A stretch of 64,000 nucleotides of DNA from Betaproteobacteria bacterium. GTDB taxonomy: Bacteria > Pseudomonadota > Gammaproteobacteria > Burkholderiales > JAEUOS01. The notes beneath the pieces are model-generated. The model ran no database searches, was not told the DNA's origin, and saw only the letters and a program-made list of their open reading frames with translations. Positions 28,263 through 36,553 of this stretch are shown here, piece after piece. Position numbers and translations under genes: made by a program. Within the stretch, counting starts at the first letter, position 1. Every line of letters starts with the position of its first letter. The DNA is taken from the NCBI GenBank assembly GCA_028292405.1, contig JAQGMJ010000011.1, positions 36,230 to 100,229 on the forward strand, read 5' to 3'.

Positions 28263-28319
28263 CAGAAACTTTGCAAAAAGCGGCGAAAGACCGCTATTTT
28301 AGCTGCTGGGCTGTATATT

Positions 28320-28348
28320 TTGCAGAATGCATATCCCTGCGATATAAT
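28320..28348 (+). promoter_or_regulatory. Promoter of tRNA-Val
   Basis: TTGCAG (28320-28325), a 17-base spacer and a consensus TATAAT (28343-28348) are followed by a GC-rich start region (CGGCTCC), as in stable-RNA promoters. tRNA-Val begins about 50 bases downstream. Confidence 0.55.
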
Positions 28349-28402
28349 TCGGCTCCTTCGCGGACGGCAGCAGCCGCCAAGCGAAACCAGGTCGCCAGAC
28401 TT

Positions 28403-28477
28403 GGGCGGTTAACTCAGCGGTAGAGTGCCACCTTCACACGGTGGAAGCCACTGGTTCGATCCCAGTACCGCCCACCA
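28403..28477 (+). tRNA. tRNA-Val (anticodon CAC)
   Basis: The cloverleaf has acceptor GGGCGGT with ACCGCCC, D-arm AACTCAGCGGTAGAGT, anticodon arm CCACC-TTCACAC-GGTGG (anticodon CAC), T-arm CTGGTTCGATCCCAG and an encoded CCA; 75 bases. It is divergent from gltX. Confidence 0.96.
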
Positions 28478-28547
28478 GCTCCCTTTTTCCGATTCGTTCA
28501 GGTTTCCCCTGGTGGACTTGCGCGCCGCCGCCGGCGACGCGCCCGGA

Positions 28548-30767
28548 TCACGGTTCGGCGATGTCGAGCCTGGGTGCCGGCAATGTGCCGGGATATTGCA
28601 CGCTGAATTCCCCCACCGTCAGTGGCGGATTCCAGAAAAATCCCTGGCCGATGCGGCATTCGAGCGCCGCCAGCGCCTCGCGCTGCTCGGCCTTTTCCAC
28701 CCCTTCGGCGATCACCTCGATGCCCAGTTCCTTGGCCAGCGCGCATACCGAGCGCACGATGGCGAAGGAGGCGCGGTCGCCGGGAATCCGGCTGACGAAG
28801 TAACGGTCCAGCTTGAGCGTGTCGAAGCTGTGGCGGATGACATAGGAGAGGTTGGAAAATCCGGTGCCGAAATCATCGATGCACAGGCGCACGCCGAGGC
28901 GGCGGATCTTGTTCAGGTTCTGCACCGTGGTCTCGGAGCTGTCCATCAGCACGCCTTCGGTGATTTCCAGTTCCAGCACCTGCGGATTGACGCCGACCTG
29001 GGCGATCACGCGCGCGACTTCGTCGGCGAAATTCTTTTGCCGCAGCTGGCGCGGCGAAACGTTGATCGACAGGCGCTTGAGGTTCAGCCCCAGGCCTTCC
29101 CAGATGCGCAATTGCAGGCAGGCCTTTTCGATGATCCACATGCCGATGCCGTCGATGATGCCCAGTTCCTCGGCGGAGGGAATGAAATCGTCCGGATTGA
29201 CGGTGACGGCGTCGTTGCGGCGCCAGCGCACCAGGGTCTCTGCGCCGACCAGCGCGCCGCTGCCGAGATCGACGATCGGCTGGTAACAGAGGAAAAATTC
29301 CGAGCGCGACAGCGCCTGGCGCAGGTCGGAAGTGATCGACAGGCGCTTGGTCGCCTTTTGCTGCATGGTGTCGTGGAAAAAGCACACCCGGTTGCGGCCG
29401 TTGCGCTTGGCCTCATACATCGCGATGTCAGCGCACTGGATCAGCTTCTCGGCGGTGTTGCCGTCCTCCGGAAACACCGCCACGCCGATCGAGGCGCCCA
29501 CCACCACCGGCGAGCCGTCGATCAGGATCGCTTCGCGCGCCTTGATCAAAATGGCTTCGGCGACGCGGATCGCCGGGCGCGATTCCGGCAGGTCGGGCAG
29601 GATGGTGAGGAATTCGTCGCCGCCCATGCGGCCGATGGTGTCCGCCTCGCGCAGGCTGCTGCGCGCGCGCGTGACGAAGGTCTTCAGCACCTCGTCGCCC
29701 GCATGGTGGCCGAGGCCGTCGTTGATCGCCTTGAAATTGTCGAGGTCGATGAAAAACACGGCGATCGATTTTTTCGAGCGCCGCGACAGCGAGATCGCCT
29801 GGCGCAGACGGTCCAGCACCAGGGTGCGGTTGGGCAGGCGGGTAAGCGGGTCAAGGAAGGCCATTTGCGCGACCTGCTGCTCGGCCTGGACCCGCACGGT
29901 GACGTCCTGCGCGATGCCGTGATAGCCGGCGAACAGGCCGCTGTCGCCATAGCGGGCGGCGCCGGAAACGTCGATCCAGCGCTCGGTGCGGTCCGGCAGG
30001 TGCTGCTTGATCAGGACATGCTTGAAGGGCTGGCGCTGCGCCAGGCTGGCCTTGTAGCCGTCCCAGTCGGTCTTCGAATGCGTATCGGAGTCGATCTCCT
30101 GCCAGGTGCGGCCGACAAAGGACTGGCGAAAACGCCCGGTCAGGCCGGAGGCGCTGTCGCCATGGCTGCCTTCAAGGCGGTTGAGCAGCCCCTCGGCGTC
30201 CTGCTCCCAGAACCAGTCGCAGGCCAGCGCCATCAACTCGCGAAAACGCGAGTCGCTCGGATTTTCGTGCGAAACTTCCTGCGGATTTTTGTACGAGCCT
30301 TCGCGTCCTTCCCCGGCGCCGGCAGGCGCGCCCGCCAGCATCGCCTGCAGGCGCGCGGTGATCGCCCCTACCGCCGGCTCCAGTCCCTGCTCGCCGGACT
30401 CCTGCGCCGCCACCAGATGCAGGCCCAGAATGCGCCCGCTGCCGTGCTCGGCCTGCGGCATTATGCTGAAGAACCAGCGCGCAATGGCGCCGTCGGCGTC
30501 ACGTACCTGCCCCTCGAAATCGACCCGCCCGTTTTCCAGCGCCCGCGCCAGCGGCACGGTAAATGGCGGATACAGCACCGGCCCGACCGCGTCATGCACC
30601 TTGCGATTGAGCAAGTCGGCCCGCGCCAGGCCGAAACATTCTGCGAAACTGAAACTGCATTCCCGTACCGTGCCGTCGGTATCGGCATAAGCCCAGGGAT
30701 ATGCTGACAATTCGGCGAAAGATTCCAATAACTGCGCCCGCCCCTCCGGGCCCAATGCCGCCGACAT
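28548..30767 (-). CDS. PAS-GGDEF-EAL cyclic di-GMP signalling protein
   Basis: A 739-residue protein. Two PAS-like sensor regions (about residues 15-120 and 170-290, with ACDWFWEQDAEG and YHGIAQDVTVRVQAEQQV) precede a diguanylate cyclase domain with an intact GGDEF (GRMGGDEFL). An EAL phosphodiesterase domain follows, with ETLVRW in place of EAL, IDDFGTGFSNLSY and IAEGVE. The metal ligands of the EAL domain appear intact and ETL is a common active variant, so both activities are possible. No membrane segment is evident. ATG 30767 follows GGAGGGTGCAGTA; an earlier in-frame start at 30848 looks like leader. Confidence 0.9.
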   Translation of the reverse strand: MSAALGPEGRAQLLESFAELSAYPWAYADTDGTVRECSFSFAECFGLARADLLNRKVHDAVGPVLYPPFTVPLARALENGRVDFEGQVRDADGAIARWFFSIMPQAEHGSGRILGLHLVAAQESGEQGLEPAVGAITARLQAMLAGAPAGAGEGREGSYKNPQEVSHENPSDSRFRELMALACDWFWEQDAEGLLNRLEGSHGDSASGLTGRFRQSFVGRTWQEIDSDTHSKTDWDGYKASLAQRQPFKHVLIKQHLPDRTERWIDVSGAARYGDSGLFAGYHGIAQDVTVRVQAEQQVAQMAFLDPLTRLPNRTLVLDRLRQAISLSRRSKKSIAVFFIDLDNFKAINDGLGHHAGDEVLKTFVTRARSSLREADTIGRMGGDEFLTILPDLPESRPAIRVAEAILIKAREAILIDGSPVVVGASIGVAVFPEDGNTAEKLIQCADIAMYEAKRNGRNRVCFFHDTMQQKATKRLSITSDLRQALSRSEFFLCYQPIVDLGSGALVGAETLVRWRRNDAVTVNPDDFIPSAEELGIIDGIGMWIIEKACLQLRIWEGLGLNLKRLSINVSPRQLRQKNFADEVARVIAQVGVNPQVLELEITEGVLMDSSETTVQNLNKIRRLGVRLCIDDFGTGFSNLSYVIRHSFDTLKLDRYFVSRIPGDRASFAIVRSVCALAKELGIEVIAEGVEKAEQREALAALECRIGQGFFWNPPLTVGEFSVQYPGTLPAPRLDIAEP

Positions 30768-31232
30768 TACTGCACCCTCCGCATAAAATTTCTTATTCAA
30801 TCTGCCCCCGCCGGCAGCCGACCGCATCGCACAAAAGCGTCCGGACAAGACCGCATGTTAACCGGATATTTCAAGGCAAACGACGCCCCCGCGCCGAATT
30901 TCATCCCTTTAGATTCGCACATCGCCGGGCCGCATCATCATGCATGAATCAGGACGTGATTTTCTTTCGGGCCAATGACGATAACATAAGCCGCGCCGAT
31001 CACAAACCAGACAAAACCTAAATCCATCTCGCGCCAAGCAATTGCGCAATGCTCCTGCGTCGGCCTGCACGCGCCGCGGCTTGCGGGCGATCCGCAGGAT
31101 TGCCATAATGCGCAGGGAGCAGTGCAAGCGTCCGGATGACGATTCGCACCGTAAGAAGAGATATGGCGCTTTGTTCCAGCACGATGGCCGTTCTCGGCAG
31201 AAGAAATTACCGGCAACAAGGGGGAGAAGGCC
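30768..31232. other. Intergenic region between GGDEF-EAL gene and duplicated-motif gene
   Basis: This 465-base divergent region holds no supported gene; long frames on the minus strand here lack start signals and family features. The first third is AT-richer than its surroundings and must carry the promoter of the GGDEF-EAL gene. GGGGGAGAAGG at its right end is the ribosome binding site of the next gene. Confidence 0.45.
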
Positions 31233-31817
31233 ATGCAGGATGACGACGAGCGCACGCTGCGTTTTCATACCCTGTATTCGGCCGTGCTCAGCCAGACGCT
31301 CGATCGCGACGAATTCGTCGCCGACGACCTCTACGCCTTCCAGGCGCTTGAGCGCGCCATGCGCGGGGACAACCAGGAACTGCGCAATCTCGCCGCCCAT
31401 TTGCAGGCCAGGCGCCAGGCGGCGATGGAATCCATCACCCTGAAGTCCAACGAACGGCTCGACAACACGCGGCGCCTGCCGACGCTGCCACCGGCCGCGG
31501 TACCGGCGGCAGCTGACGGCCTGCCGGAAATGCTGCAACAGCCCGACCCGCCGCGCGGCGAGCGCCGCGCCGGAACACCTGAGCTGAGCCCGCAGGCGGC
31601 TACCCGCGTCACTTACTTCGAACGCCTCTACCGCCTCGAATTCGGCCGCCCGCTCAATGTCACGCGCTTCAAGCTCGATGATGTCTATGGCCGCGAAATC
31701 CTGAAAGAGGCGCTCGGATCGGCCAACCAGGAACTGGTGGCGCTGGCCAAGCACTTCGTCGATGAGCACGGCAAGCCGCGGCAGCACCGGCGGGGTGAGC
31801 AGCCCGTTACCCAATAG
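31233..31817 (+). CDS. Unknown protein built from two copies of a 47-residue motif
   Basis: A 194-residue soluble protein without a recognised family. Residues 11-57 and 129-175 align over 47 positions without gaps, with 17 identities. Shared positions spell F-x2-LY, an FxxDDxY core and NQEL-x2-LA-x-H. The copies are joined by a Pro/Ala/Arg-rich linker (residues about 75-125). This suggests an internal duplication of a small helical domain, perhaps a two-site binding module or pseudo-dimer. GGGGGAGAAGG before ATG 31233 is a strong ribosome binding site. Confidence 0.7.
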   Translation: MQDDDERTLRFHTLYSAVLSQTLDRDEFVADDLYAFQALERAMRGDNQELRNLAAHLQARRQAAMESITLKSNERLDNTRRLPTLPPAAVPAAADGLPEMLQQPDPPRGERRAGTPELSPQAATRVTYFERLYRLEFGRPLNVTRFKLDDVYGREILKEALGSANQELVALAKHFVDEHGKPRQHRRGEQPVTQ

Positions 31818-32122
31818 CGGCACAGCGCCTGTACCCACGATCGCCTTCCTGCTCCCGCACCCGATTGGCGCGGCGTGATCCGAACGGCTGCCAGAGCGCA
31901 AGAAAAACCTCATAAAAAGCATAAAATAGCAGCCGCAAGCCATTGACTTGAATATAATAATCTTCACGCCACAACACCGCAAGGGTTTCGCGTATACAAG
32001 TTTGGAGACAGGCCGGAAATCAGTGAAGTTCGCCGCCCCGTGTTTTCCGACACCGGCAATTCCTCAGTAATCTCACACGTCAGCCCAAAAGTGGCTACCT
32101 TTTTGCTATAAGCGATCTGCAC
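31818..32122. other. Leader region of the second livHMGF cassette
   Basis: These 305 bases carry no supported gene. They include an AT-rich patch (about 31905-31970), a sigma54-like -24/-12 element at 32092-32107, and no Shine-Dalgarno before livH. Regulation of the cassette probably acts here. Confidence 0.4.
32092..32107 (+). promoter_or_regulatory. Sigma54-like -24/-12 promoter element
   Basis: TGGC at 32092-32095 and TTTGCT ending at 32107 place GG and GC exactly 10 bases apart, as in the -24/-12 class. A start about 12 bases on would leave only a few bases before the livH ATG at 32123, which weakens the case. No sigma54 activator gene is adjacent. Confidence 0.3.
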
Positions 32123-33046
32123 ATGGACACTCTTTTGCAGCAGATCATCAACGGCCTGATCCAGGGCAGCCTGTACGCCATCGTCGCCCTCGGCTACACC
32201 ATGGTCTACGGCATTCTGGAACTGATCAACTTCGCCCACGGCGACGTGGTGATGGTGGGCGCCCTGGTGACCTACACGGTGTTCTCCTTTGCCGCCGCCC
32301 ACGGTATGAGCGCTGGGCCGGCGCTGGTGCTGGCGGTGGCGGCCTCGATCGTTGTTTGCGTGCCACTTGGCCTGTTCATCGAACGCGTGGCCTACCGGCC
32401 GCTGCGCCGCGCCCAGCGCCTGGCGCCACTGATTACCGCCATCGGCGTGTCCATATTGGTGGAATACGCCGCGGCGCTGATCTGGAGCAAGCAATACCTC
32501 TCCCTGCCTGAACTGGTGAAGCCGACGCCGATCCAGATCGGCGGCGCCTCCACTTCCGACCTGCAGATCGCCATTCTGCTGATCTCGCTCCTGATGATGG
32601 GCGGCCTGCTCTGGCTGATCAAGTACACCCGCATGGGCAAGGCGATGCGCGCCACCGCGCAAAGCCACGACCTGGCCGGGCTGATGGGGGTGAACGTCGA
32701 TCAGGTGATCGCCTTTACCTTCGCCCTGGGCTCGGCCCTGGGCGCGATTGCCGGGGTGATGCAGATCCTCTACTACGGCATCGGCCACTACCTGATGGGC
32801 TTCATGCTCGGCCTGAAGGCGTTTACCGCCGCCGTGCTGGGCGGGATCGGCAATGTACAGGGCGCCATGCTCGGCGGCCTGTTGCTCGGGCTGATCGAAA
32901 GCCTGGCCTCGGGCTACATCGGCGATCTCACCGGCGGCGTGCTGGGCAGCAACTACCGCGACGTGTTCGCCTTCCTCGTTCTGGTCTTGGTGCTGGTACT
33001 GCGCCCTTCCGGCCTGATGGGCCAGAAGTCGGGAGACCGTGCCTGA
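32123..33046 (+). CDS. livH: LIV-type ABC transporter permease LivH (cassette 2)
   Basis: A 307-residue permease with about eight membrane spans. The start MDTLLQQIINGLIQGSLYAI, LGYTMVYGILELINFAHGDV and GGIGNVQGAMLGGLLLGLIE are LivH signatures. It is the first gene of a four-gene cassette and overlaps livM by one base (TGATG). No Shine-Dalgarno is visible before the ATG. Confidence 0.94.
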   Translation: MDTLLQQIINGLIQGSLYAIVALGYTMVYGILELINFAHGDVVMVGALVTYTVFSFAAAHGMSAGPALVLAVAASIVVCVPLGLFIERVAYRPLRRAQRLAPLITAIGVSILVEYAAALIWSKQYLSLPELVKPTPIQIGGASTSDLQIAILLISLLMMGGLLWLIKYTRMGKAMRATAQSHDLAGLMGVNVDQVIAFTFALGSALGAIAGVMQILYYGIGHYLMGFMLGLKAFTAAVLGGIGNVQGAMLGGLLLGLIESLASGYIGDLTGGVLGSNYRDVFAFLVLVLVLVLRPSGLMGQKSGDRA

Positions 33047-34107
33047 TGCGCCTGCCCGCCAGCCAGGCCGGCAAGCTGGCCGTTTTTACCGCCCTCGCCC
33101 TGCTGCTCGCCGTCCTGCCCTTCGGCACCGAAGCCCTGCTGGGCCGCTCCTGGGTGCGGGTAATCGACGGCGCCCTGCTGTTTTCGATGCTGGCGATCGG
33201 CCTGAACGTGGTGGTGGGTTATGCGGGGCTGCTCGATCTGGGCTTCATCGCCTTTTTCGGCATCGGCGCCTATAGCTACTCGCTGCTGGCTTCGCCGCAG
33301 TTCGGCCTGCACTATCCGTTCTGGGTCTTGCTGCCCCTGGGCGCGGTGGTGGCCGGGTTGTTCGGAGTGATCCTCGGGGCACCGACGTTGCGCCTGCGCG
33401 GCGACTATCTGGCGATCGTCACCCTGGGCTTCGGCGAGATCATCCGGATTTTCCTGGTCAACCTGAACCGCCCGTTCAATCTGACCAACGGGCCGCAGGG
33501 CATCACGTTGATCGACCCAATCCGCATCGGCGGCTTCGATCTCTCCAAGACCTACGAAGTGTTCGGCATGAAGGTGGCCGCCGTGCACAGCTATTACTTC
33601 CTGTTCCTGCTGTGCGTGATCGCCTCGATCATCCTCTCTCTACGACTGGAAAATTCGCGCATCGGCCGCGCCTGGATCGCGATTCGCGAAGACGAAGTTG
33701 CCGCCAAGGCGATGGGCATCAACACCCGCAACATCAAGCTGCTGGCCTTTGCCATGGGCGCCTCCTTCGGCGGCGTCTCCGGCGGCCTGTTCGCCTCGTT
33801 CCAGGGTTTCGTCAGCCCGGAGAGTTTCAAGCTGATGGACTCGATCATGATCGTCTGCATGGTGGTGCTGGGCGGCATGGGCCATGTGCCGGGCGTGGTG
33901 CTGGGCGCCATCCTGCTCACCGCCTTGCCCGAGGGCCTGCGCTATGTGCAGCCCTTGCAGCAAAGCCTTTTCGGCCGCGTCTATGTCGACCCGGCGGACC
34001 TGCGCATGCTGTTGTTCGGCCTGGCGCTGGTGCTGATGATGCGTTTTCGCCCGCAGGGCCTGTGGCCATCCAAGCGGCGCGAGCATGAACTGAAGGGCGA
34101 GGCATGA
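33046..34107 (+). CDS. livM: LIV-type ABC transporter permease LivM (cassette 2)
   Basis: A 353-residue permease with GLNVVVGYAGLLDLGFIAFF, the long conserved loop LRLRGDYLAIVTLGFGEIIR, TNGPQGI and IREDEVAAKAMGIN, all typical of LivM proteins. The C-terminal half ends in a basic tail (PSKRREHELKGEA). It overlaps livG by 4 bases (ATGA). Confidence 0.94.
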   Translation: MRLPASQAGKLAVFTALALLLAVLPFGTEALLGRSWVRVIDGALLFSMLAIGLNVVVGYAGLLDLGFIAFFGIGAYSYSLLASPQFGLHYPFWVLLPLGAVVAGLFGVILGAPTLRLRGDYLAIVTLGFGEIIRIFLVNLNRPFNLTNGPQGITLIDPIRIGGFDLSKTYEVFGMKVAAVHSYYFLFLLCVIASIILSLRLENSRIGRAWIAIREDEVAAKAMGINTRNIKLLAFAMGASFGGVSGGLFASFQGFVSPESFKLMDSIMIVCMVVLGGMGHVPGVVLGAILLTALPEGLRYVQPLQQSLFGRVYVDPADLRMLLFGLALVLMMRFRPQGLWPSKRREHELKGEA

Positions 34108-34883
34108 GCGCCCTGCTTGAAGCGCGCGATGTGGTGAAACGTTTCGGCGGGCTGACGGCGCTCTCGGAAGTTTCATTGACGGTGGAACGCGGCGAGATCT
34201 TCGGCCTGATTGGGCCGAATGGCGCCGGCAAGACGACATTTTTCAATGTCCTCACCGGCCTCTACTCGGCTGACCAGGGCGCGGTGGTATTCGACGGCAA
34301 GCCGCTCTCGGCAGCACCGCACCAGGCCGCCGCCGCCGGCATCTCGCGCACCTTCCAGAACATCCGACTGTTCGCCAACATGAGCGCGCTGGAAAACGTG
34401 ATGGTCGGGCGCCATGTACGCACCCATGCAGGCGTGCTCGGCGCGGTGTTCCGTACCGGAGCGACTCGCGCCGAAGAGGCGGCTATCCGCAGCCGCGCGG
34501 CCGAGTTGCTCGAATACACCGGCCTGTCGGCGCGCGCCGGCGATACCGCAGCCCACCTCGCCTATGGCGAGCAGCGGCGCCTGGAAATCGCCCGCGCGCT
34601 GGCCACCGACCCCAAGCTGCTGGCGCTGGACGAGCCCGCCGCCGGCATGAACGCCACCGAAACCGCCGGCCTGAAAAAGCTGATCGAGCGCATCCGCGCC
34701 GACGGCGTCACCGTGCTGCTGATCGAACACGACGTCAAACTGGTGATGGGACTGTGCGACCGCGTCGCCGTACTCGACTACGGCCGCAAGATCGCCGATG
34801 GCGCGCCCGCTGCCGTGCAGCGCGACCCGGCGGTGATCGCCGCCTACCTCGGCGGCAATGCGGAGGCGGCGCATGCTCCTTGA
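34104..34883 (+). CDS. livG: LIV-type ABC transporter ATPase LivG (cassette 2)
   Basis: A 259-residue ATPase with Walker A GPNGAGKTTFFN, RTFQNIRLFANMSALENVMVG (given in part), signature LAYGEQRRLEIARAL, Walker B LLALDEPAAGMN and LLIEHDVKLVM. The AAGMN after Walker B is the LivG-type sequence. The next gene, livF, overlaps its 3' end by 11 bases. Confidence 0.95.
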   Translation: MSALLEARDVVKRFGGLTALSEVSLTVERGEIFGLIGPNGAGKTTFFNVLTGLYSADQGAVVFDGKPLSAAPHQAAAAGISRTFQNIRLFANMSALENVMVGRHVRTHAGVLGAVFRTGATRAEEAAIRSRAAELLEYTGLSARAGDTAAHLAYGEQRRLEIARALATDPKLLALDEPAAGMNATETAGLKKLIERIRADGVTVLLIEHDVKLVMGLCDRVAVLDYGRKIADGAPAAVQRDPAVIAAYLGGNAEAAHAP

Positions 34884-35577
34884 GGCTGCGAAACTCGAGG
34901 TGGCCTACGGCGGCATCCGCGCCGTCAAGGGCATCGACATCGCCGTGGACAGCGGCGAACTGGTGGCGCTGATCGGCGCCAACGGCGCCGGCAAGACCAC
35001 CACGCTCAAGGCCCTGGCCGGCATGCTGCCCTGGACGGCGGGGCACGGCAGCTTCGACGGCAAGCCTTTGCGTGAGATGCCGCTGCACCAGCGCGTGCGC
35101 CAGGGCCTGGTACTCGTGCCGGAGGGGCGCGGTGTATTCGCCCGCCTGTCGATCGCCGAGAACCTTGACATGGGCGCTTATGCGCGGCGCGACGGCGACA
35201 TCGCCGCCGACATGGAGCGCATGTATGCCCTGTTTCCCCGCTTGAAAGACCGCCGCACGCAACTCGCCGGCACCCTTTCCGGCGGCGAGCAGCAGATGCT
35301 GGCGATGGCGCGCGCATTGATGGCACGGCCGCGCCTGCTGATGCTCGATGAGCCGAGCATGGGTCTGGCACCGATGGTGGTCGAGCTGATCTTCAAGACC
35401 ATTCGCGACGTTTCGGCGCAAGGCGTCACCATCCTGCTGGTGGAGCAGAACGCGCGCCTGGCGCTCACCATCAGCCAGCGGGCCTACGTGATGGAAAGCG
35501 GCCTCGTCACCCTCTCCGGCAAGGCCTCCGATCTTCTCGACAACCCCAAGGTGCGCGCCGCGTATCTTGGTGAATGA
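34873..35577 (+). CDS. livF: LIV-type ABC transporter ATPase LivF (cassette 2)
   Basis: A 234-residue ATPase with Walker A GANGAGKTTTLK, VPEGRGVFARLSIAEN, signature LSGGEQQMLAMARAL, Walker B LLMLDEPSMGLAP and LVEQNARLAL, ending YLGE. ATG 34873 was chosen because GGAGG lies 6 bases before it, inside the livG end; the ATG at 34858 lacks such a site. A LysR gene follows 6 bases after the stop, so it is likely in the same transcript. Confidence 0.94.
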   Translation: MLLEAAKLEVAYGGIRAVKGIDIAVDSGELVALIGANGAGKTTTLKALAGMLPWTAGHGSFDGKPLREMPLHQRVRQGLVLVPEGRGVFARLSIAENLDMGAYARRDGDIAADMERMYALFPRLKDRRTQLAGTLSGGEQQMLAMARALMARPRLLMLDEPSMGLAPMVVELIFKTIRDVSAQGVTILLVEQNARLALTISQRAYVMESGLVTLSGKASDLLDNPKVRAAYLGE

Positions 35578-35583
35578 GTTGAG

Positions 35584-36471
35584 ATGAATCTCTCCCGCAT
35601 CGACCTGATTTCGCTGCGGCTGTTCGTCGCCGTCGCCTCCACCGGCAGTATCTCCAAGGGCGCGGCACGCTCGCACCTGGCCCTCGCAGCGGCGAGCAAG
35701 CGCGTTGGCGAACTGGAGGATGCGGCACAGGCCCGCTTGTTCTATCGCCATCCCAAGGGCGTGGAACTTACGCCTGCCGGCCACGCCATGCTGCACCATG
35801 CGCAAGCCTTGCTGGTAGGCCTGGAGCGGATGGCGGGCGAACTGGCCGATTTCGCCGGCGGCGTGCGCGGCCACGTGCGCATCTGGGCCAACACCTCGGC
35901 GGTGACGCAATTCCTGCCGGAGCAACTGGCGGAATTTTGCGCCGGCCATCCGAACATCAAGATCGACCTCGAAGAGCAAATGAGCAGCGACACCGTGCGC
36001 GCCCTGCTCGAAGGCCGCGCCGATGTCGGCATTTTCGCCGGCAACGTGCCGGCCGACGGCCTGGAAACGCGCAAGTACCAGAACGACAACCTCACCCTCA
36101 TCACGCCGAAAAAGCATCCCCTGGCCAGGCGCAAGACCGTGGCATTCGCCGACGCGCAGCCGTATGACTTTGTCGGCCTGCACCAGACCGCATCGATCTC
36201 CGCGCTACTGGCCGAAGCCAATTCCGCCAGCGCGCCAATCCGCATGCGGGTGCAGGTGAAGAGCTTTGATGCGATGTGCCGGATGATCGCCGCCGGCCTC
36301 GGCGTAGGTGTGCTGCCGGCGGCGGCGGCCGCGCCGCATATGCGCTCGATGGGCCTGACCAGCATCCCGCTGTCCGATGAATGGGCAAAGCGCCAGCTGT
36401 TGCTGGGGGTACGCTCCCTCTCCGCGCTTTCGGCCCCCGCGCGTGCGCTGTTCGACGCGCTACTGCCTTAA
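35584..36471 (+). CDS. LysR-family transcriptional regulator
   Basis: A 295-residue LysR regulator. The N-terminal helix-turn-helix covers LRLFVAVASTGSISKGAARSHLALAAASKRVGELED (residues about 11-45, quoted only as a region), followed by ARLFYRHPKGVELTPAG. The C-terminal effector domain has VGIFAGNVPADGLETRKY and VKSFDAMCRMIAAGLGVGVLP. It lies between a transporter cassette and catabolic genes on the same strand, so it probably controls both; the inducer would be the transported acid or a CoA ester (inference). Confidence 0.93.
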   Translation: MNLSRIDLISLRLFVAVASTGSISKGAARSHLALAAASKRVGELEDAAQARLFYRHPKGVELTPAGHAMLHHAQALLVGLERMAGELADFAGGVRGHVRIWANTSAVTQFLPEQLAEFCAGHPNIKIDLEEQMSSDTVRALLEGRADVGIFAGNVPADGLETRKYQNDNLTLITPKKHPLARRKTVAFADAQPYDFVGLHQTASISALLAEANSASAPIRMRVQVKSFDAMCRMIAAGLGVGVLPAAAAAPHMRSMGLTSIPLSDEWAKRQLLLGVRSLSALSAPARALFDALLP

Positions 36472-36553
36472 GCCCTCCCCTTCGCGGGCGGCGAAGGGCC
36501 GCTTCGCCAATTACGCATTTTCGGCGCGCGCGTTTGCGGGCATTCTGCGCGCC

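Noticed and set aside
28548..30767. EAL motif reads ETL, suggesting a dead phosphodiesterase
   Set aside because: ExL variants are common in active enzymes, and the DDFGTGF and EGVE motifs are intact.
31940..31960. TTGACT and TATAAT close together before livH of cassette 2
   Set aside because: They are only 4 bases apart, too close to form one promoter.
30909..31982. A 357-codon minus-strand open frame
   Set aside because: It runs antisense to the duplicated-motif gene, which has a strong ribosome binding site and internal homology; no family match is seen in the antisense frame.
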